Below are positions 48,301 to 60,801 of a stretch of 64,000 nucleotides of DNA, in pieces. Both the position numbers and the translations under genes were made by a program. Below the pieces are notes generated by a model that was given only the letters and a program-made list of their open reading frames with translations, had not been told where the DNA came from and made no database searches. The first letter of the stretch is position 1, and every line of letters begins with the position of its first letter. Source of the DNA: Butyriboletus loyo (lineage: Eukaryota > Basidiomycota > Agaricomycetes > Boletales > Boletaceae); assembly GCA_038093515.1 (NCBI GenBank), contig JBBPSI010000017.1, positions 177,597 to 241,596 of the forward strand, written 5' to 3'.

Positions 48301-49054
48301 GATGGAGGCAAAGCCGAGCCGAGCGAAGGTGTTTCGGATTCACCAAGTGGAGCATTCTCTCAACATCGTGCCCTCATCTTCTGTCAGATGAAACAGATGC
48401 TGGACATCATTGAAAATGACTTGTTCAAGAAGTACATGCCCTCCGTCACGTATATGCGACTCGATGGTGGGACAGACCCGAACAAGCGTCACGCGATTGT
48501 CCAGACATTCAACTCGGACCCAAGTATCGACTGCCTTCTATTGACTACACATGTCGGGGGGCTAGGGCTTACTTTGACTGGAGCTGACACCGTCATTTTC
48601 GTGGAGCATGACTGGAATCCGATGAAAGATTTACAGGCCATGGACCGTGCTCACCGTATTGGTCAAAAGAAAGTCGTCAATGTGTATCGGCTGATTACGA
48701 AAGGGACGTTGGAGGAGAAAATCATGGGGTATGTGCAATATTTCTGAGGTTGCACTCCTTGCTCATTTATCGCGCAGGTTGCAACGATTCAAGCTGAACC
48801 TTGCGCACTCAGTTGTCACCCAACAGAACGCTGGTCTCTCGTCCATGGACACTGACCTCGTTCTGGATCTCTTTAGACGGACATCGGAGGAGGACGCGGC
48901 TGCAGCAGCAAAGAAAAAAGCGAAGGAAACGAGAGATTCAGCTGGACCTGTCAGTCAGAAGAATCCCCTGCAGGGCCTCGAGGATCTTCCAGCAGAGGAC
49001 GAGTATGAAGGCTTGGACCTCTCGAGTTTCATGGGTTCTTTAGGGATGCAATGA
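42336..49054 (+). CDS. MOT1: MOT1/BTAF1, Snf2-family TBP-removing ATPase
   Basis: Mot1 uses ATP to strip TATA-binding protein from DNA. The first coding exon is only 11 bases (42336-42346, MTSR split); splicing to 42402 yields MTSRLDRLLLLLDTGSSSSVRN, the conserved Mot1 start. HEAT repeats occupy about 42402-46900, with an acidic/basic insert near 43000-43300 (RERNRLKRKRK). The Snf2 ATPase follows. Motif I is DMGLGKT, assembled across the intron ending near 47184; then VCPPTLTGHW and DEGH (47510-47525, the DEGH variant typical of Mot1), SGTPIQNN, RRLKEDVL, LRLDG-like YMRLDGGTDP, LLLTTHVGGLGLTL and QAMDRAHRIGQ. The protein ends LDLSSFMGSLGMQ at 49054, as in homologues. Many introns interrupt it; I did not settle every one, so exon lengths in the HEAT region are approximate. 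Confidence 0.9.
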
Positions 49055-49349
49055 AGTTACCCACATCGGTCATTTCATACAGACATTTTTTTGGTTGTTG
49101 TTTTCGGCGATCTTCGGTACGACCTACATATGCATATGTTGCATCTATAGTGAACTGTAATGATACATTCTGATAATGTATAACGTAGACCTCTCATCAA
49201 GTCTGTAGTATTTTCTTGCACCAGTGTTGGCGTGGTGTTCGGAATTCAGGCTTTAGTACTCCTTGAAGATCAGTTCATAAAGTTGAACTTCTTGAGAGCG
49301 CGATAAAGACACCGTCGAGTCCCCACCTGCGCGCTTGTCCTGTCCCATC

Positions 49350-50695
49350 ATGGCCGCAATCTCTGGCATCGGAGTATCTGAAGAATTAACGCAGGCCTTT
49401 TCCGCTGCTGTCGAGACGAACATCCGATTCATCAAAGTCAACATTCAAAACGGTGCGAGCTCATTCCCATCCATCAACCGAGTGCGAACCTCACCCGGTC
49501 GCACTCGCTAGAGTCTCTCGTTCCAGTCACGTCAATCGGCGTTTCCGGTTCTCTTAACGGTGATCTTGCCCTCCTTCAAGATCATCTAGAGGAGAACGTC
49601 CCATGCTACGTGCTCGCACGATTGGACAATCCACCATCTGAGTGGCTGGCGATCAGTTACGTGCCCGATGCTGCCCAGGTCAGACAAAAGGTGATTGCCA
49701 ATCTTGATCAAATTGTGTGCTCCATCTCGTTGCTCAATGACTTGGTGATATCATCGTGGTTAGATGCTCTACGCTTCGACCCGCAATGCACTAACAAAGT
49801 CCCTCGGATCGACCGTATTTACAGACAGTCTGTTCGCTACATCCAAGTCGGACGTCACACCAGATGCTTATGCTGCCCACAAACGACACCAAGCTGCTCC
49901 CAAACCATTGAGTGCAAGAGAGCAGGAGATGGCTGACATCAGAACGGCCGAAAGGGAAGCAAGTGCTACCTATGAGGGCAGTAGAGCCAGACAGAATCAC
50001 CTTGGCAACCGGGAAGTCGGGTACACATGGGTCGAGGATGCCAGAGAGGCTGTAGGAGAGCTGCGTGCTGGGGAGGGCAGCCGGCTCGTTATCTTGGTCA
50101 GCTTCGTTCAGCAACGCCGTATTAATAGTTCGCTCGCACTCACATTTTCCTTGATTGTCGTAGCAAATAAACGGGTCAGAGCAGATCGTGCTGAGCAACA
50201 GTGTACCTATCGACGATGTCAATGCACTTGGTGCGAATATTCCCCTCTCGGAGCCTTGTATGTGCTGGTGATTCTCTTTGCGCGACGGGAGGATTGATGG
50301 TTGGACAGCCTACTGTTTATTCGCTTGGCAGGATGCTTCACCGAACGGACGCGACATTGGTGAGCAGGCCACCCCATGATACTGCTTGGTTGATACTCAC
50401 GTCAGTTCGGGTAGCGTTCATCTATTCCTGCCCAAGCACTTCACCAATCAAGGCTCGTATGGTCTACTCGACAGGCGCTGTGGTCATTCATAGACAAGTG
50501 AGAGAACTTTTGGGCGAGGAGCGCGGTTTCGCGCTTGCATCTAGAAAGATAGAAACCTCCGACCCTAGAGAGCTGACGGAGGCGTTCCTCAAGGAGGAGC
50601 TCAATATAGGGAATGGAACAGACAATGGGAAGGATACTAATTCTGTTACACGTACTTCGTTTGCTAGGCCAAAGGGGCCAGGAAGGAGACGCTGA
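49350..50695 (+). CDS. TWF1: twinfilin, actin-monomer-binding ADF-homology protein
   Basis: Twinfilin contains two ADF/cofilin-homology domains; it binds ADP-actin monomers and caps filament ends. Exons: 49350-49452, 49512-49690, 49764-50096, 50164-50257, 50309-50359, 50406-50695; 349 residues, the normal length. Domain 1: MAAISGIGVSEELTQAF, FIKVNIQNESLVPV, PSEWLAISYVPDAAQVRQKMLYASTRNAL, and the conserved SDVTPDAYAAHKRH. Domain 2: EQIVLSNSVPIDDVNAL, YCLFAW, VAFIYSCPSTSPIKARMVYSTG, and KIETSDPRELTEAFL. The C-terminal tail is basic (RPKGPGRRR), the region used in other twinfilins for capping protein and lipid binding. The second domain starts directly after a Lys/Glu-rich linker. It lies 295 bases downstream of MOT1 on the same strand. 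Confidence 0.92.
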
Positions 50696-50891
50696 GCACT
50701 ATCTAATAGTCTGTTACTTTGTAATATTCCAAGCACCTTCAATAGTGCCAGGTCAGCCGACCCGAGCGGACCCCCGGCGGATGAGCTCCGATGTTTGCAG
50801 CTACTAATAGTAGCGGCCTGAATGTCCAGCACTTGCTCCTGCAGTTTCTCATCGGTCTCTGCTCTCAGACTCGTCGACGCCAGCATTCACC

Positions 50892-53007
50892 ATGTTGAGA
50901 ATGCGGGCTCCGAAAGTAGCGATCACGCCCGTTGTTCTCAGAGCACGCCTTGTGCTAAGTTTCAGAAGTTACAGCACGCCTGTGCGGACTCCTAGATCAA
51001 AAGTATGGGCGTCGGCCGACGAGGCAGTCAAGGATGTCAAGTCTGGTCATGTGTTGCTTTGTGGAGGTGAGTCTCCATTTTGTTACGTCGTTTTGATCAT
51101 GGCCATTGAGAACGTCGACAGGATTCGGGCTTGCCGGTGTCCCAGGTACGGTCCAAGTGATGCTGGAGGCTGTACTGTATATATTCATCGAATATAACTC
51201 CAGATACCCTGCTTGGGGCTTTGACAAAGAGAAAGGACGTCCGCAATCTCACCGCCGTCTCCAACAATGCAGGATTAAGCGACAACGGTATTGGTGCGCA
51301 TGACATTTCCGACACTACGCAAACCAGCAGACTCAGTCTTTTGCACAGGAAAGCTACTCAATACCAACAAGGTAGACAAGATTATCGCATCATACCCAGG
51401 AGGGTCAGTTTGTTACCTCTTCTAACCACGGCGCTTGAATAAACTGTCGGCTTCTTATAGGAACAAGGCCTTTGAGGCATTGTATCTCAAAGGCGAAATT
51501 TCGTTGGAGCTTTGTCCTCAAGGTAGCCTCATAGAACGCATACGTGCTCACGCTGCTGGTATACCCGCATTCTTCAGTCCTACTGGCGCTTCCACTGCAG
51601 TCGAGCAAGGTGCGATACCCATGAGGTACAACGAGGGTGGCTTCGCGAATGGTGTCAAAATACCGGGTATCAAGAAGGAGACGCGAGAGTTCGATGGTCG
51701 CAAGTATGTCATGGAGACCGCCATTGCCGGTGACGTCGCGTTCATCAGGGCCTGGAAAGTCGATGAGGTCGGGAATTGTGTTTTCCGGTGAGAGAAGGAT
51801 CGAGTGCCGTGTCAACAGTGTCTTGATGCCAAGTATGCTGTAGGTTCGCTCAAAATAACTTCAGCTCTACTATGGCGAAAAACGCTAAATTGACCATCGT
51901 CGAGGTAAGTTGATGATCTTGTTGTTCATGATTCCTACTCACCTGCCTCCGAGGCTGACGAAATTGTTCCTGTCGGCTCCTTGGATGCCCACACTATCCA
52001 CGTTCCTGGTATCTATGTAGATCGTGTGATTTCTGCGACCGAACCCAAGCGTATTGAGTTTATGACGCTGGCCCCGAGCGAATCAACTCCAGAGAGCGAA
52101 CCGTTAAACCCCGAGCAAACTGTTGCTTTGGCTCAAAGACACAAGATTGCCAAACGTGCTGCGAAGGAGATCCAGGATGGGTTCTACGTGAATCTTGGGA
52201 TCGGTATGCCAACGCTTGTACCCGAGCACCTGCCGGAAGGTGTACACGTCTGGTTGCAAAGTGAGAACGGTATCCTTGGAATGGGACCCTTCCCTACAAA
52301 GGAACACGTCGACCCGTAAGTGCGATCGTATTGATGGCCTGGTAGTTTTTAGGTCGCTGATCCCGATATGAAGGGATCTCATTAACGCTGGAAAGCAAAC
52401 CGTTACCCTGTTACCTGGTGCATCACTCTTTGGTACGCACCTCTCAACGGCGTACTCTCCTTGACTGATGCTGTGGGTAGATTCCAGCGAGTCCTTTGCA
52501 ATGATTCGCGGCGGCCACATCGATGTAGCAATTCTGGGTGTAAGTCTGTCTGTCCCTGTCCGCCCTTGCTTATATCTCTATCTGCTCGGCAGGCCATGGA
52601 GGTGTCTCAGGCCGGCGATATTGCTAATTTTATGATTCCCGGTAAACTGGTTAAAGGTATACATTCGAAACGAATCCGCTTCGCACTGTTTCTCACCATA
52701 TCGTGCACCACGCGCAGGTATTGGTGGAGCCATGGACCTTGTCTCTAACCCCGACAAGACCAAAGTGATCGTAGTGATGGAACACTGTGCGAAGGATGGC
52801 AGCCCGAAGATTCTCAAGCAATGTAGTCTTCCTCTCACCGGTGCGGGGGCCGTGAGCCAAGTTATCACTGAACTCGCCGTCTTCAATGTGGACCGGAAGA
52901 ACGGCGTGTTGGAGCTGGTGGAACTGCAAGAAGGAGCTACTTTGGAAGAAGTCAGGGCGAAGACAGGCTGCGATTTCAAGGTTTCGCGAGATCTGAGCAG
53001 ACTGTGA
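50892..53007 (+). CDS. succinyl-CoA:3-ketoacid CoA-transferase (SCOT), copy 1
   Basis: Transfers CoA from succinyl-CoA to acetoacetate or related acids. Exons: 50892-51066, 51122-51145, 51204-51293, 51349-51403, 51461-51787, 51844-51904, 51954-52315, 52374-52432, 52481-52539, 52593-52656, 52718-53007; 521 residues. Both halves are present: the alpha part ([39 protein letters not shown]) and the beta part ([24 protein letters not shown] with the catalytic Glu, [15 protein letters not shown]). The N-terminus is basic and Arg/Ser-rich, fitting a mitochondrial presequence. The C-terminus is SRL, a canonical peroxisomal PTS1 tripeptide that copy 2 lacks. A 24-base exon encodes the GFGLAGVP loop. 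Confidence 0.92.
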
Positions 53008-54123
53008 TTGTCGTGCGTAACGGTCTCAAAGACCACATACTTGGCGCCATCTCCGATTTCACTATCATGGTATTAGTCTGATCAACGCATTATTTACTGC
53101 CAACGAGTTTGTGACAATGTTGAACTTCGTGGTCTGACCAATCGATTTTTACCTACAACAACATGAAGATCCGGGGCGAGGTACGAGACTCGTGATTGAC
53201 ATCTACCTCGCTCTCTGTTCGTAACATTCTTCCGTACCTCCGCACCACCGCATTATCCCCACACATCAAAGTCGCACGAGCCAAGTTCAAACTCCGCTCG
53301 GTACCACCTGACGAATTATTCGGCTACGCATTAGTGCAAAAACCAGTAAATCCCTTCCACAGCTTTCACAATCACACCTATTGGGCTCGGAAACACACAG
53401 ACTACTGTATACGTCTAGTACAGTGAACTGCGCATTTTTCTGCATGTTTTTATTGCTGTGAAACAAGCACTATCCCAAATTTTAGGAGCCTTGTCACGCT
53501 CGGGTCACGCATCCGGGCGCTGCCGCGATTCAATGTTTGAACTCAGGCAATTCGGCATCAACGGCAATCAATGCAGCGAGACACAGAGAACGAACTTGAA
53601 TTTTTGTCATGCCTGCGCTCGTTCACTTTCTAGGGTGTGCTTTTGGTGAGGCTTTTGTAGATTTGCATTGTAGTAGACATTTTCACTCAGGTGGGAACGA
53701 TAGTACACTTGTGGCAGGTGACACACACGATTCAGCGTGACAATTTTTTTGGGTTTCAAATGAGCATGTTCAAGTTCGAAGTGCTCTGAAAGGTGGTATG
53801 GAAATGATATCAGTAGAATGATCAGTGAAACTGACGAGTCACCGTAGCGTGAATCCGCATGGACTTTACGGTTCCCCCGGAGAAGCATTCCAACTGTTGC
53901 CGAGGAATGGATGAAAAATGAGGACTACAAGCCGAGCCGTGGTTAATGTTCTTCACCAGGCCGGCAGGATTTCTCCCACTTTCAGCCTGAGAGTATTGCA
54001 GCCCAGGGAGCCGTGGCGCGAAAAGCTCCTCCGGCAAAGGTATAAAGATATGGAGATTTGGGTACCAGCAGACCTAAAATACCTCAGTCTCGATTCCTCC
54101 TATTCTCTGCTTCCCATATCCTA
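53008..54123. other. 1.1-kb spacer between SCOT copies, promoter of copy 2
   Basis: No gene recognised. A TATA-like GTATAAAGATA at about 54040 lies some 80 bases before the ATG of SCOT copy 2 and is its probable core promoter. The rest contains no clear frame, RNA gene or repeat. Confidence 0.5.
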
Positions 54124-56189
54124 ATGTTGCCTCGAATTAGCTTGAGGGCCGAGTTGCGGGTCTTTTCAAGCAGGCTTCATGGAAAGAACTACAGTGTCGC
54201 CGCCACACGTAAGGTCTGGGACTCTGCGGATGAGGCAGTCAAAGACGTCAAGAGTGGCGATGTCATCCTGAGTGGAGGTGGGTCTCGGATTAGCTAATGC
54301 TTACGTACGTTATGCTTGACCTTGGCGCTTTATCATTAGGGTTCGGATTATGTGGTACCCCAGGCGAGTAAAGTGATCAGACCTGGTCGATTCATTCATT
54401 CACCAAGCTTATTGTAGAAACGTTAATCACTGCCCTGTCGAAGAGGAAAGATGTGACAGGAATCACAGCTGTTTCGAACAATGCGGGCTCGGGCGAAGGT
54501 GGATTGGGTAGGTGGCATTCCTGCAGCTGGCGTGACATGTTAGCTGACGACTTCCAGTCAAGATGCTCAAATCGGGGAAACTGGAAAAACTAGTCATTTC
54601 ATACCTCGGAGGGTCAGTCCCGCCCGTTTGTCTTTTGCGCCAGAAGCATGTCCCCTGACCCTGATTAGTAACAAATACCTCGAGCAAATGTACCTAGATG
54701 GCAATATGTCGCTGGAGCTCGTACCTCAAGGTACTCTCGCAGAGCGCATGAGAGCACACGGTGCAGGCATACCCGCGTTCTTCACCCCTACCGGAGCTTC
54801 TACAACTGTCGAAACTGGCGGAATACCCATCCGCTTTAATGCGGGCGGATTTAAAGACGGTGTTAAAATTCCCGGAAATAAGAAGGAGATTAGAATGTTT
54901 GATGGGAAGCGATACGTAATGGAACCAGCGATCGCAGGTGATGTTGCCTTTGTGCACGCATGGAAGGCGGATGAGGCTGGAAACCTGGTATTCAGGTGTG
55001 TTTGGGATTGGTTTTCCCCGGCTGCCGATCTGACGCTCTGCTTCAGATATGTTGCAAATAATTATAACAACGTCATGGCAAGAAACGCGAAGCTCACTAT
55101 CGTAGAGGTACATAAAGAACGTCATCTCTCGGTCGTTCTCCTCATCTTTCACGCAGGCCGAAGAAATTGTGCCTATCGGCAGCCTGTCGCCGAACGCGAT
55201 TCATTGCCCAGGTATCTTCGTCGACAGAATTGTTAAATCCACAGAGCCCAAGCGGTTCGAAGTCCTGGCTACTGCTCCTCCACCTTCCGCGAATGACACA
55301 AAAGATCCCAAGATCGAGCAGAGCACTCGTCGCAGGATAGCACGACGTGCTGCGCAAGAAATAGGGGACGGCTTCTACGTCAACCTTGGTGTTGGGATTC
55401 CCACTCTGGTCACTGAATACCTCCCTCCTGGCGTCAAGATCTGGTTACAGAGCGAGAATGGTATCCTGGGAATGGGGCCATTCCCATCGGAGGACAGGGC
55501 TGATCCGTTCGTGCTTATACATATTCATTTCTGACCAACCCCACCTGAACTTTAACCTTTTCATAGTGACATTACCAATGCCGGAAAGGAAACTGTATCA
55601 TTGTTGTCTGGCGCAGCCATCTTCGGTAAGCAGGACGCTTGCCGCTTACTGGGTACTTGACCGACGAGCTCGACAGATTCGGCTGACTCTTTCGGCATGA
55701 TTCGCGGCGGGCACCTGGCTGTTACCGTACTTGGTGTATGCATTCGAGTCCTCCTTGAGAAGATGTATTCACGTTCCAGCAGGCTATGCAAGTGTCTGGG
55801 TGTGGTGACATTGCAAATTTCATGGTCCCGGGAAAGCTCGTGAAGGGTGAGTCGTGCCTCCTGGAACGCTAACGGGTGCTCAAGATGCGCAAGGTATTGG
55901 TGGTGCCATGGACCTCGTCTCGAACCCAGACAAGACAAGGGTCATCGCAGCCATGGAACACTGCGCGAAGGACGGCAGTCCCAAGATCCTGCAAGAATGC
56001 ACGCTTCCCCTCACGGGCGCTCGTGCCGTCAGCCAAATCATCACAGAACTCGCGGTTTTCGACGTGGATAGGCACAATGGGAGGCTTCACCTCACAGAAT
56101 TTGCGCCATACGTGACCATTGATGAAATTAGGGCCAAGACGGGGTGCGACTTTATCATTTCTAAAAACCTGAAGCAGATGCAGATCTAG
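54124..56189 (+). CDS. succinyl-CoA:3-ketoacid CoA-transferase (SCOT), copy 2
   Basis: Tandem paralogue of the preceding gene with nearly the same exon plan. It begins [19 protein letters not shown], a good mitochondrial presequence (Arg/Leu/Ser, no acid until residue 9). Conserved blocks: [71 protein letters not shown] (catalytic Glu), [32 protein letters not shown]. It ends QMQI, as mitochondrial SCOTs often do, with no PTS1. The second intron starts with GC (CCAG|GCGAGT, 54364) where copy 1 has GT; using a nearby GT instead would delete the conserved GTP of CGTPE. The paralogues differ at many residues, so the duplication is not recent. Confidence 0.92.
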
Positions 56190-56538
56190 GAGGGTTGTCG
56201 TGGTGACGATGCCTCGCGGTGTTTTTCCGAACATGTATTATAGTGACGGTCCCTCCATGCAGCCCGGAGGCATCATTAATATAATTATTCGTGGCTGTTT
56301 CACGCTTCGCTGTACTCGCACGTGTGGGGTGACTGTAGTAACTTGCTGCGGATGATGCCGTTCTGTGGAGCATGAAAATTGACGAGGGAGACCTAGCAAC
56401 AAGGGCGTCTACTATACATTTTTGCACACTGGCAACTGTCGAGTGCTGCTTTGACTAGGTTTCACAAAGCGTCCGGCCCAACAACATCCGCATCTTCTTC
56501 CCACTGGATTCAACCACCCTTCCCTCCCGCCGACAACA

Positions 56539-58587
56539 ATGAACTGGCTCGTCAACTTCTTCGCTGGTGGCACCAAGCAGTCTCTGCGAAGAGGTCAGGC
56601 AATATCAAACACCCACGAAGCCTTTTCTCTCCCAACCACATCTCCTGCATTGCCTACACATTCCGATGCGTTCAGCCCAGATACCCTGCAGTCCTCGGAA
56701 CCCCTCAGTCCAGCGTATACCTACCCACCACAGTCCCCCATGAGTACATACGGTTATGTGCAGACGTCGTGAGTGATGATCCCACTCCACTTCTTTTTCG
56801 TCCTTCATGTCTGAGCGTGTACACACTACCAGCTCGCGGTCGCGGCCAGCCTCTTTGCTTCCTCTACATAATATACCTTACACCGATGCAATGACGCCAC
56901 CACCGCCATATCCGCCGTTAGCCAGCACTTGGAATCGAATAAAAGTTTGGCTGGCTCGTGAATACCCAGAACTAGGGGACACTCTCAACTATGGAATTCT
57001 TCCTCAAGACTTGGCACAAATAGAGATCCAATTTGGTTTCGTGCTTCCACAAGCAGTTCGAGAATCGTATTCGGTCGTCGACGGTCAGGAAGCCGAGTCT
57101 TCTGCAGGATGCTCCGAAGGTCTCTTCTTTGGGCTGTCGCTCCTGCCTCTTGAAGACGTCTTTGAGGAGTGGAGGTTCTGGAGAGAGGTCGACGATGACC
57201 CGGCGACTGGTGCTAATTCCCATCTTCGTGAGCTCATGCAGTCGATACCAGATGGCTGGATACGCAAGGAATACTCGCAAAGAGGCTGGATACCCCTCGT
57301 GGTCGATAAAGCTGGCAACTACATTGGCGTAGATCTCAATCCTGGGGAAGGCGGAAGCGTGGGGCAGGTGATTGTCTTTGGCAGGGACTTTGACACTAAA
57401 GTTATCCTTTGGCGCGGCGACGGACCTGGAGGTTGGGCGGGATGGTTGGCGAGTTTCGCAGACGAATTGGAGAGTGGGGAAGGTTATGAACTTGGACAAG
57501 GGAACAACGAAAGCGACGGAAGTGAAGATGAACTTGGGTACGAGGCCTACTTCTATGATGGGAACGGACGGGGGCAAGGAGATGGTGGGGGTGAGGGAGG
57601 TCCAGGTGGCTTACGGATGTCCGGAGCGTACAAAGGGTGGAGTCCGATGGAAGCATGGGCGGACAGGAGCGTTAAAAAATGGTACGATGCAGGGCTTTTG
57701 CAAGACATTTCGTCATCTGCAGAAAAGGGCAAGGTAGTCATCAGAATTCCGTGAAACAAATTCTCTTGGCTAACTTTTTCTGGAAATTCTAGGCCCCTGA
57801 CAACCATGGTTTAGGTGTCCTGAACATGGACGAGTCAGCGACAGTGGTGCCTATACCAGTCCTAGAGAAGCAACTCAGTGAAGAGCCACCTGCACTCGCT
57901 GATGTGACCAACGCGGATACTCGTGATGTTCCCGCCATATCAGTCACCAAGCCACCGGCCCCTCAACCTGTCAACTTGCCGAGTGCGAACGACGTTGTAC
58001 CACTCCCTTCCCCGCCAGATTCGAATCGCTCCTCCGTTGACGTCGATCTCGAGGCTGGTCGCGGTGTGCGACGACCCGTCAATGCTGGCATCATTGCTAG
58101 CAAACCAACAGCAACGCCACCCGACGCAGTACTGTTCAATAACGACATCTCCCCTGCCGAGCAATCTCCAACAGGCGAGGAGGACACTGACTTGCTCCCC
58201 GATGCTGCTCCTCTAGAGGCTGTTCTTAGTTCATCTTCATCCATCGAACTGGAGCTAGAACCAGTGTCTCAGACAGTAGTCGATGTCGCAGAACCAAGTA
58301 CATCATTGTCACCCCCAGAAGAGGACGTACCTACAGACTCCACCATTCGGCTAGTTAATGGTGGCTCATCATCTGGCGTGGACTCAACACCTTTCGACGA
58401 CGCAGTCTCTGACATTCCTGTCGTTGCTGTTGCAGATTCCAGTGAGCCTTCCCCGAAGAAAGAAGAGACCCACGACAGGGCCAAGTCATCGAGTCTTTCT
58501 TCCTTCAAGAGACTTGGCGTTCACTTCACAAGTGGGAAACGGAAAAAGGACTCTGTCACTGGCAATAGTGTCAAAGAGACACTATGA
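56539..58587 (+). CDS. KNR4: KNR4/SMI1-family cell-wall regulator
   Basis: Homologue of yeast Knr4/Smi1, which coordinates cell-wall synthesis with the Slt2 MAP kinase and calcineurin pathways. Exons 56539-56768, 56833-57733, 57793-58587; 641 residues. The N-terminal exon begins MNWLVNFFAGGTKQSLRRG and is Ser/Thr/Pro-rich. The SMI1/KNR4 core follows: WNRIKVWLAREYPELGDTL, ILPQDLAQIEIQFGFVLPQAVRESY, DGQE, LFFGLSLLPLEDV, WIPLVVDKAGNYIGVDLNPG, GQVIVFGRDFDTKVILW. An Asp/Glu/Gly-rich loop and GWSPMEAWADRSVKKWYDAGL end the folded part. The last exon encodes about 260 residues of acidic, Ser/Pro-rich, probably disordered tail ending KRKKDSVTGNSVKETL. The final intron has a textbook branch site (GGCTAAC), and its removal is required to avoid a stop at 57754. 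Confidence 0.9.
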
Positions 58588-60593
58588 TTTTCGCTCACTT
58601 TCGTTGCACCTTTGCATCTTTGGTTTAGTTGGACTTACATGTACACACAATGTGTTTTTTGTGCGTGCACGCTAGTCTCGTGCATTAAGGCCCAACACAT
58701 TGCCCTTTGACCGGACATTCCACTTCTTTTTCGCCAAGTTGCGATTCTCTCTTAAATCATTATATCACTCTCCCTCACAATTCCCTCACGAAGTCATTGC
58801 ATTTTCCCCGTTCCCCGTGCTTCCGTTTGTCCGCTATACCCGTTCGCGTAACCGCATCGTATACGCCATGCTCTGCGATCTCACTAATGTATGTTCAAGG
58901 CGCTCAGAAGGAGTTTCTTGGAGAATTTACACGTTTTCCTAGTCTCTGGCTCTACCGGATAGACTAGTCGGTCGATCAGAAGTGCGTTAGAGATGGACAA
59001 GAGCCACCTCAGGGCTGTAGCTAATACTTAGTGAAAGTCAATCTTTCGGTGACCGTAAGTTGTGGTAATGACCATGTCAAGTAGGCTTCTTCAAGCTTCA
59101 AGGCTTCGCCCGTGCAGGGTACGGGTTGATACCGACCTGTCCCACCCGCGGTGTCAAAGGACACCATGACTCATCGTGGGTTGGTTGAAGCATAGTGATA
59201 GATTCGTCGGGTGTAATAGAGGCTACAGACAAGAGAACTATACATTAATTATTCAGATGCGCGCTTTCTCTTCTGGGTACCACGACAAAGGACTGTCGTG
59301 AAGTCACTCAGGGACACAAGGTCATGACGGATCCAGGCACCAAGACATAGAAAAGCTCGAATGGCTTAGCCTGATAGCCAATTCCGCGTGAAATGAAGGA
59401 ACTATCGACCCTACGAAAACACACGCTCAACTGCAGCTGAAGTCGGTCGCAAGCCATAGTCAAGCAGTCTGTAGCACTCGGCTACACTCAGGAACCAGCA
59501 ACTGTCTTACTGATGCCTAGGAGTCAATAACGCACTGTATTTGAAACATGAAATGGTGGTGACTCACCGGGAGCACTAAGATAGTCCAATGCAATACGCG
59601 AAAGGGATGGGTAGCTTGCCATGTTATTAACCCAGCACTGCAGGGGATCTTTGACGTTCAGTAGGCTTTTGTAAGTATTCATCGAGTTCGTCGATGCAGG
59701 CTGCACACGAGAGAAATGTAGATGGCTGTCGAGCTTGTCCATTTCAGGTATCACAGCAGCAACAGATGTCGGAGTCTTCTATTGTAGCTAAGAATCAACT
59801 TGAAGATGTAGCGGCGGACCAAGTTAGAATTTTGAGCCATATATCCGTGGAACACCCGCCAAACCCGTAGGCAAAACACTGCGGTGTAACAGGCTGTACC
59901 CGCGATGAACGTTAACCTTCTAATATCAAGTCAAGCAATCGGAGGAGACCTATACAGTGTCGGGTGCGACGCGTCCGATTCAAGCCCGACTTTGCACTCA
60001 GCTCAAGCCCGTCAGGAAAGTAGGGAAGTTGAGTCTGAGCATCCTCTTTTTCGCGTCTTTGACGCAAAGTGACGCGTCCTTGAGTACCTCGTGAGTCCTG
60101 CCACGTACGAGACATTCTCAACCCAGGATGCTCGACGCACTTGACTCCCAATTAAAGTCCTTTGACTCTTGCGCTCCAACTATGAAACACGGCATGCATT
60201 TTCAGGTCGATGGGTAACCCAATGTCGAGCGACCGCAAATAATCACCTTGAGCCAGCGACTTGTTTCGGGTTCATTGGTCAGAACAGATGAAGAACAATG
60301 AGAACCTATCAGGACCACTTTATTTTCTGCAACATAGGAGAATTCAAGGCTTCAAAGATGATGCCAATGAAAACATCATACCTGCGAGTCATGGGTCTGG
60401 GTCATCTTGTTTGGGTACTTGAATGCTTCACAATTAAATGTCTAGAATCACTGCCCCTCAAGGAGGCCAACCTCAGTGGTAAGCATTAATTGCAGACTGA
60501 CAACATTAGCCTGTGAGCCCATGTAGTCACATTGTCATGTAGCACACAGCCACACTGGGTTGACATTATCGCTAGTTGTATGGCCACCCTGGG
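58588..60593. other. 2-kb gene-free stretch with a dispersed repeat
   Basis: No protein or RNA gene recognised. 59466-59489 is a 24-base exact copy of part of the inner arm and spacer of the hairpin element at 23402-23552, so a fragment of that repeat family sits here. The rest looks like decayed non-coding DNA leading into the transposon region. Confidence 0.55.
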
Positions 60594-60715
60594 GTGGGCC
60601 TGCAGGGGGGCATCTACTACAGATGAGTGGGCCTGCAGGAGCATATATTCTACATATGAGTGGGCCTGCAGGGGGCAGATACTACAGATGAGCGGGCCTG
60701 CAGGTGGATGGGTTT
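60594..60715. repeat. 33-base minisatellite, about 3.5 units
   Basis: GTGGGCCTGCAG recurs with starts near 60594, 60627, 60660 and (as GCGGGCCTGCAG) 60692, i.e. a period of 33, 33 and 32 bases. The units are joined by diverged CATCTACTACAGATGA-type sequence. Because 33 is divisible by three, one frame reads as an 11-residue repeat (EWACRG...), but no real gene is evident around it. Confidence 0.75.
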
Positions 60716-60801
60716 CAGAATAGGTAAAGTCTGAGCAGGCGCACCAAGGGCAATGAAGGATGCAAGGGTAAACCTATCAGTGGAAAGACTCACTGATAAT
60801 A

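Noticed and set aside
57734..57754. Stop codon ending the KNR4 core as a separate short protein, with 57826-58587 as a second gene
   Set aside because: An intron with branch site and AG acceptor joins the two frames in phase, and the second frame has no promoter space.
60774..60798. Short hairpin ATCAGTG/CACTGAT next to the copia LTR
   Set aside because: Only seven base pairs per arm, expected by chance in this length, and no T-run to suggest a terminator.
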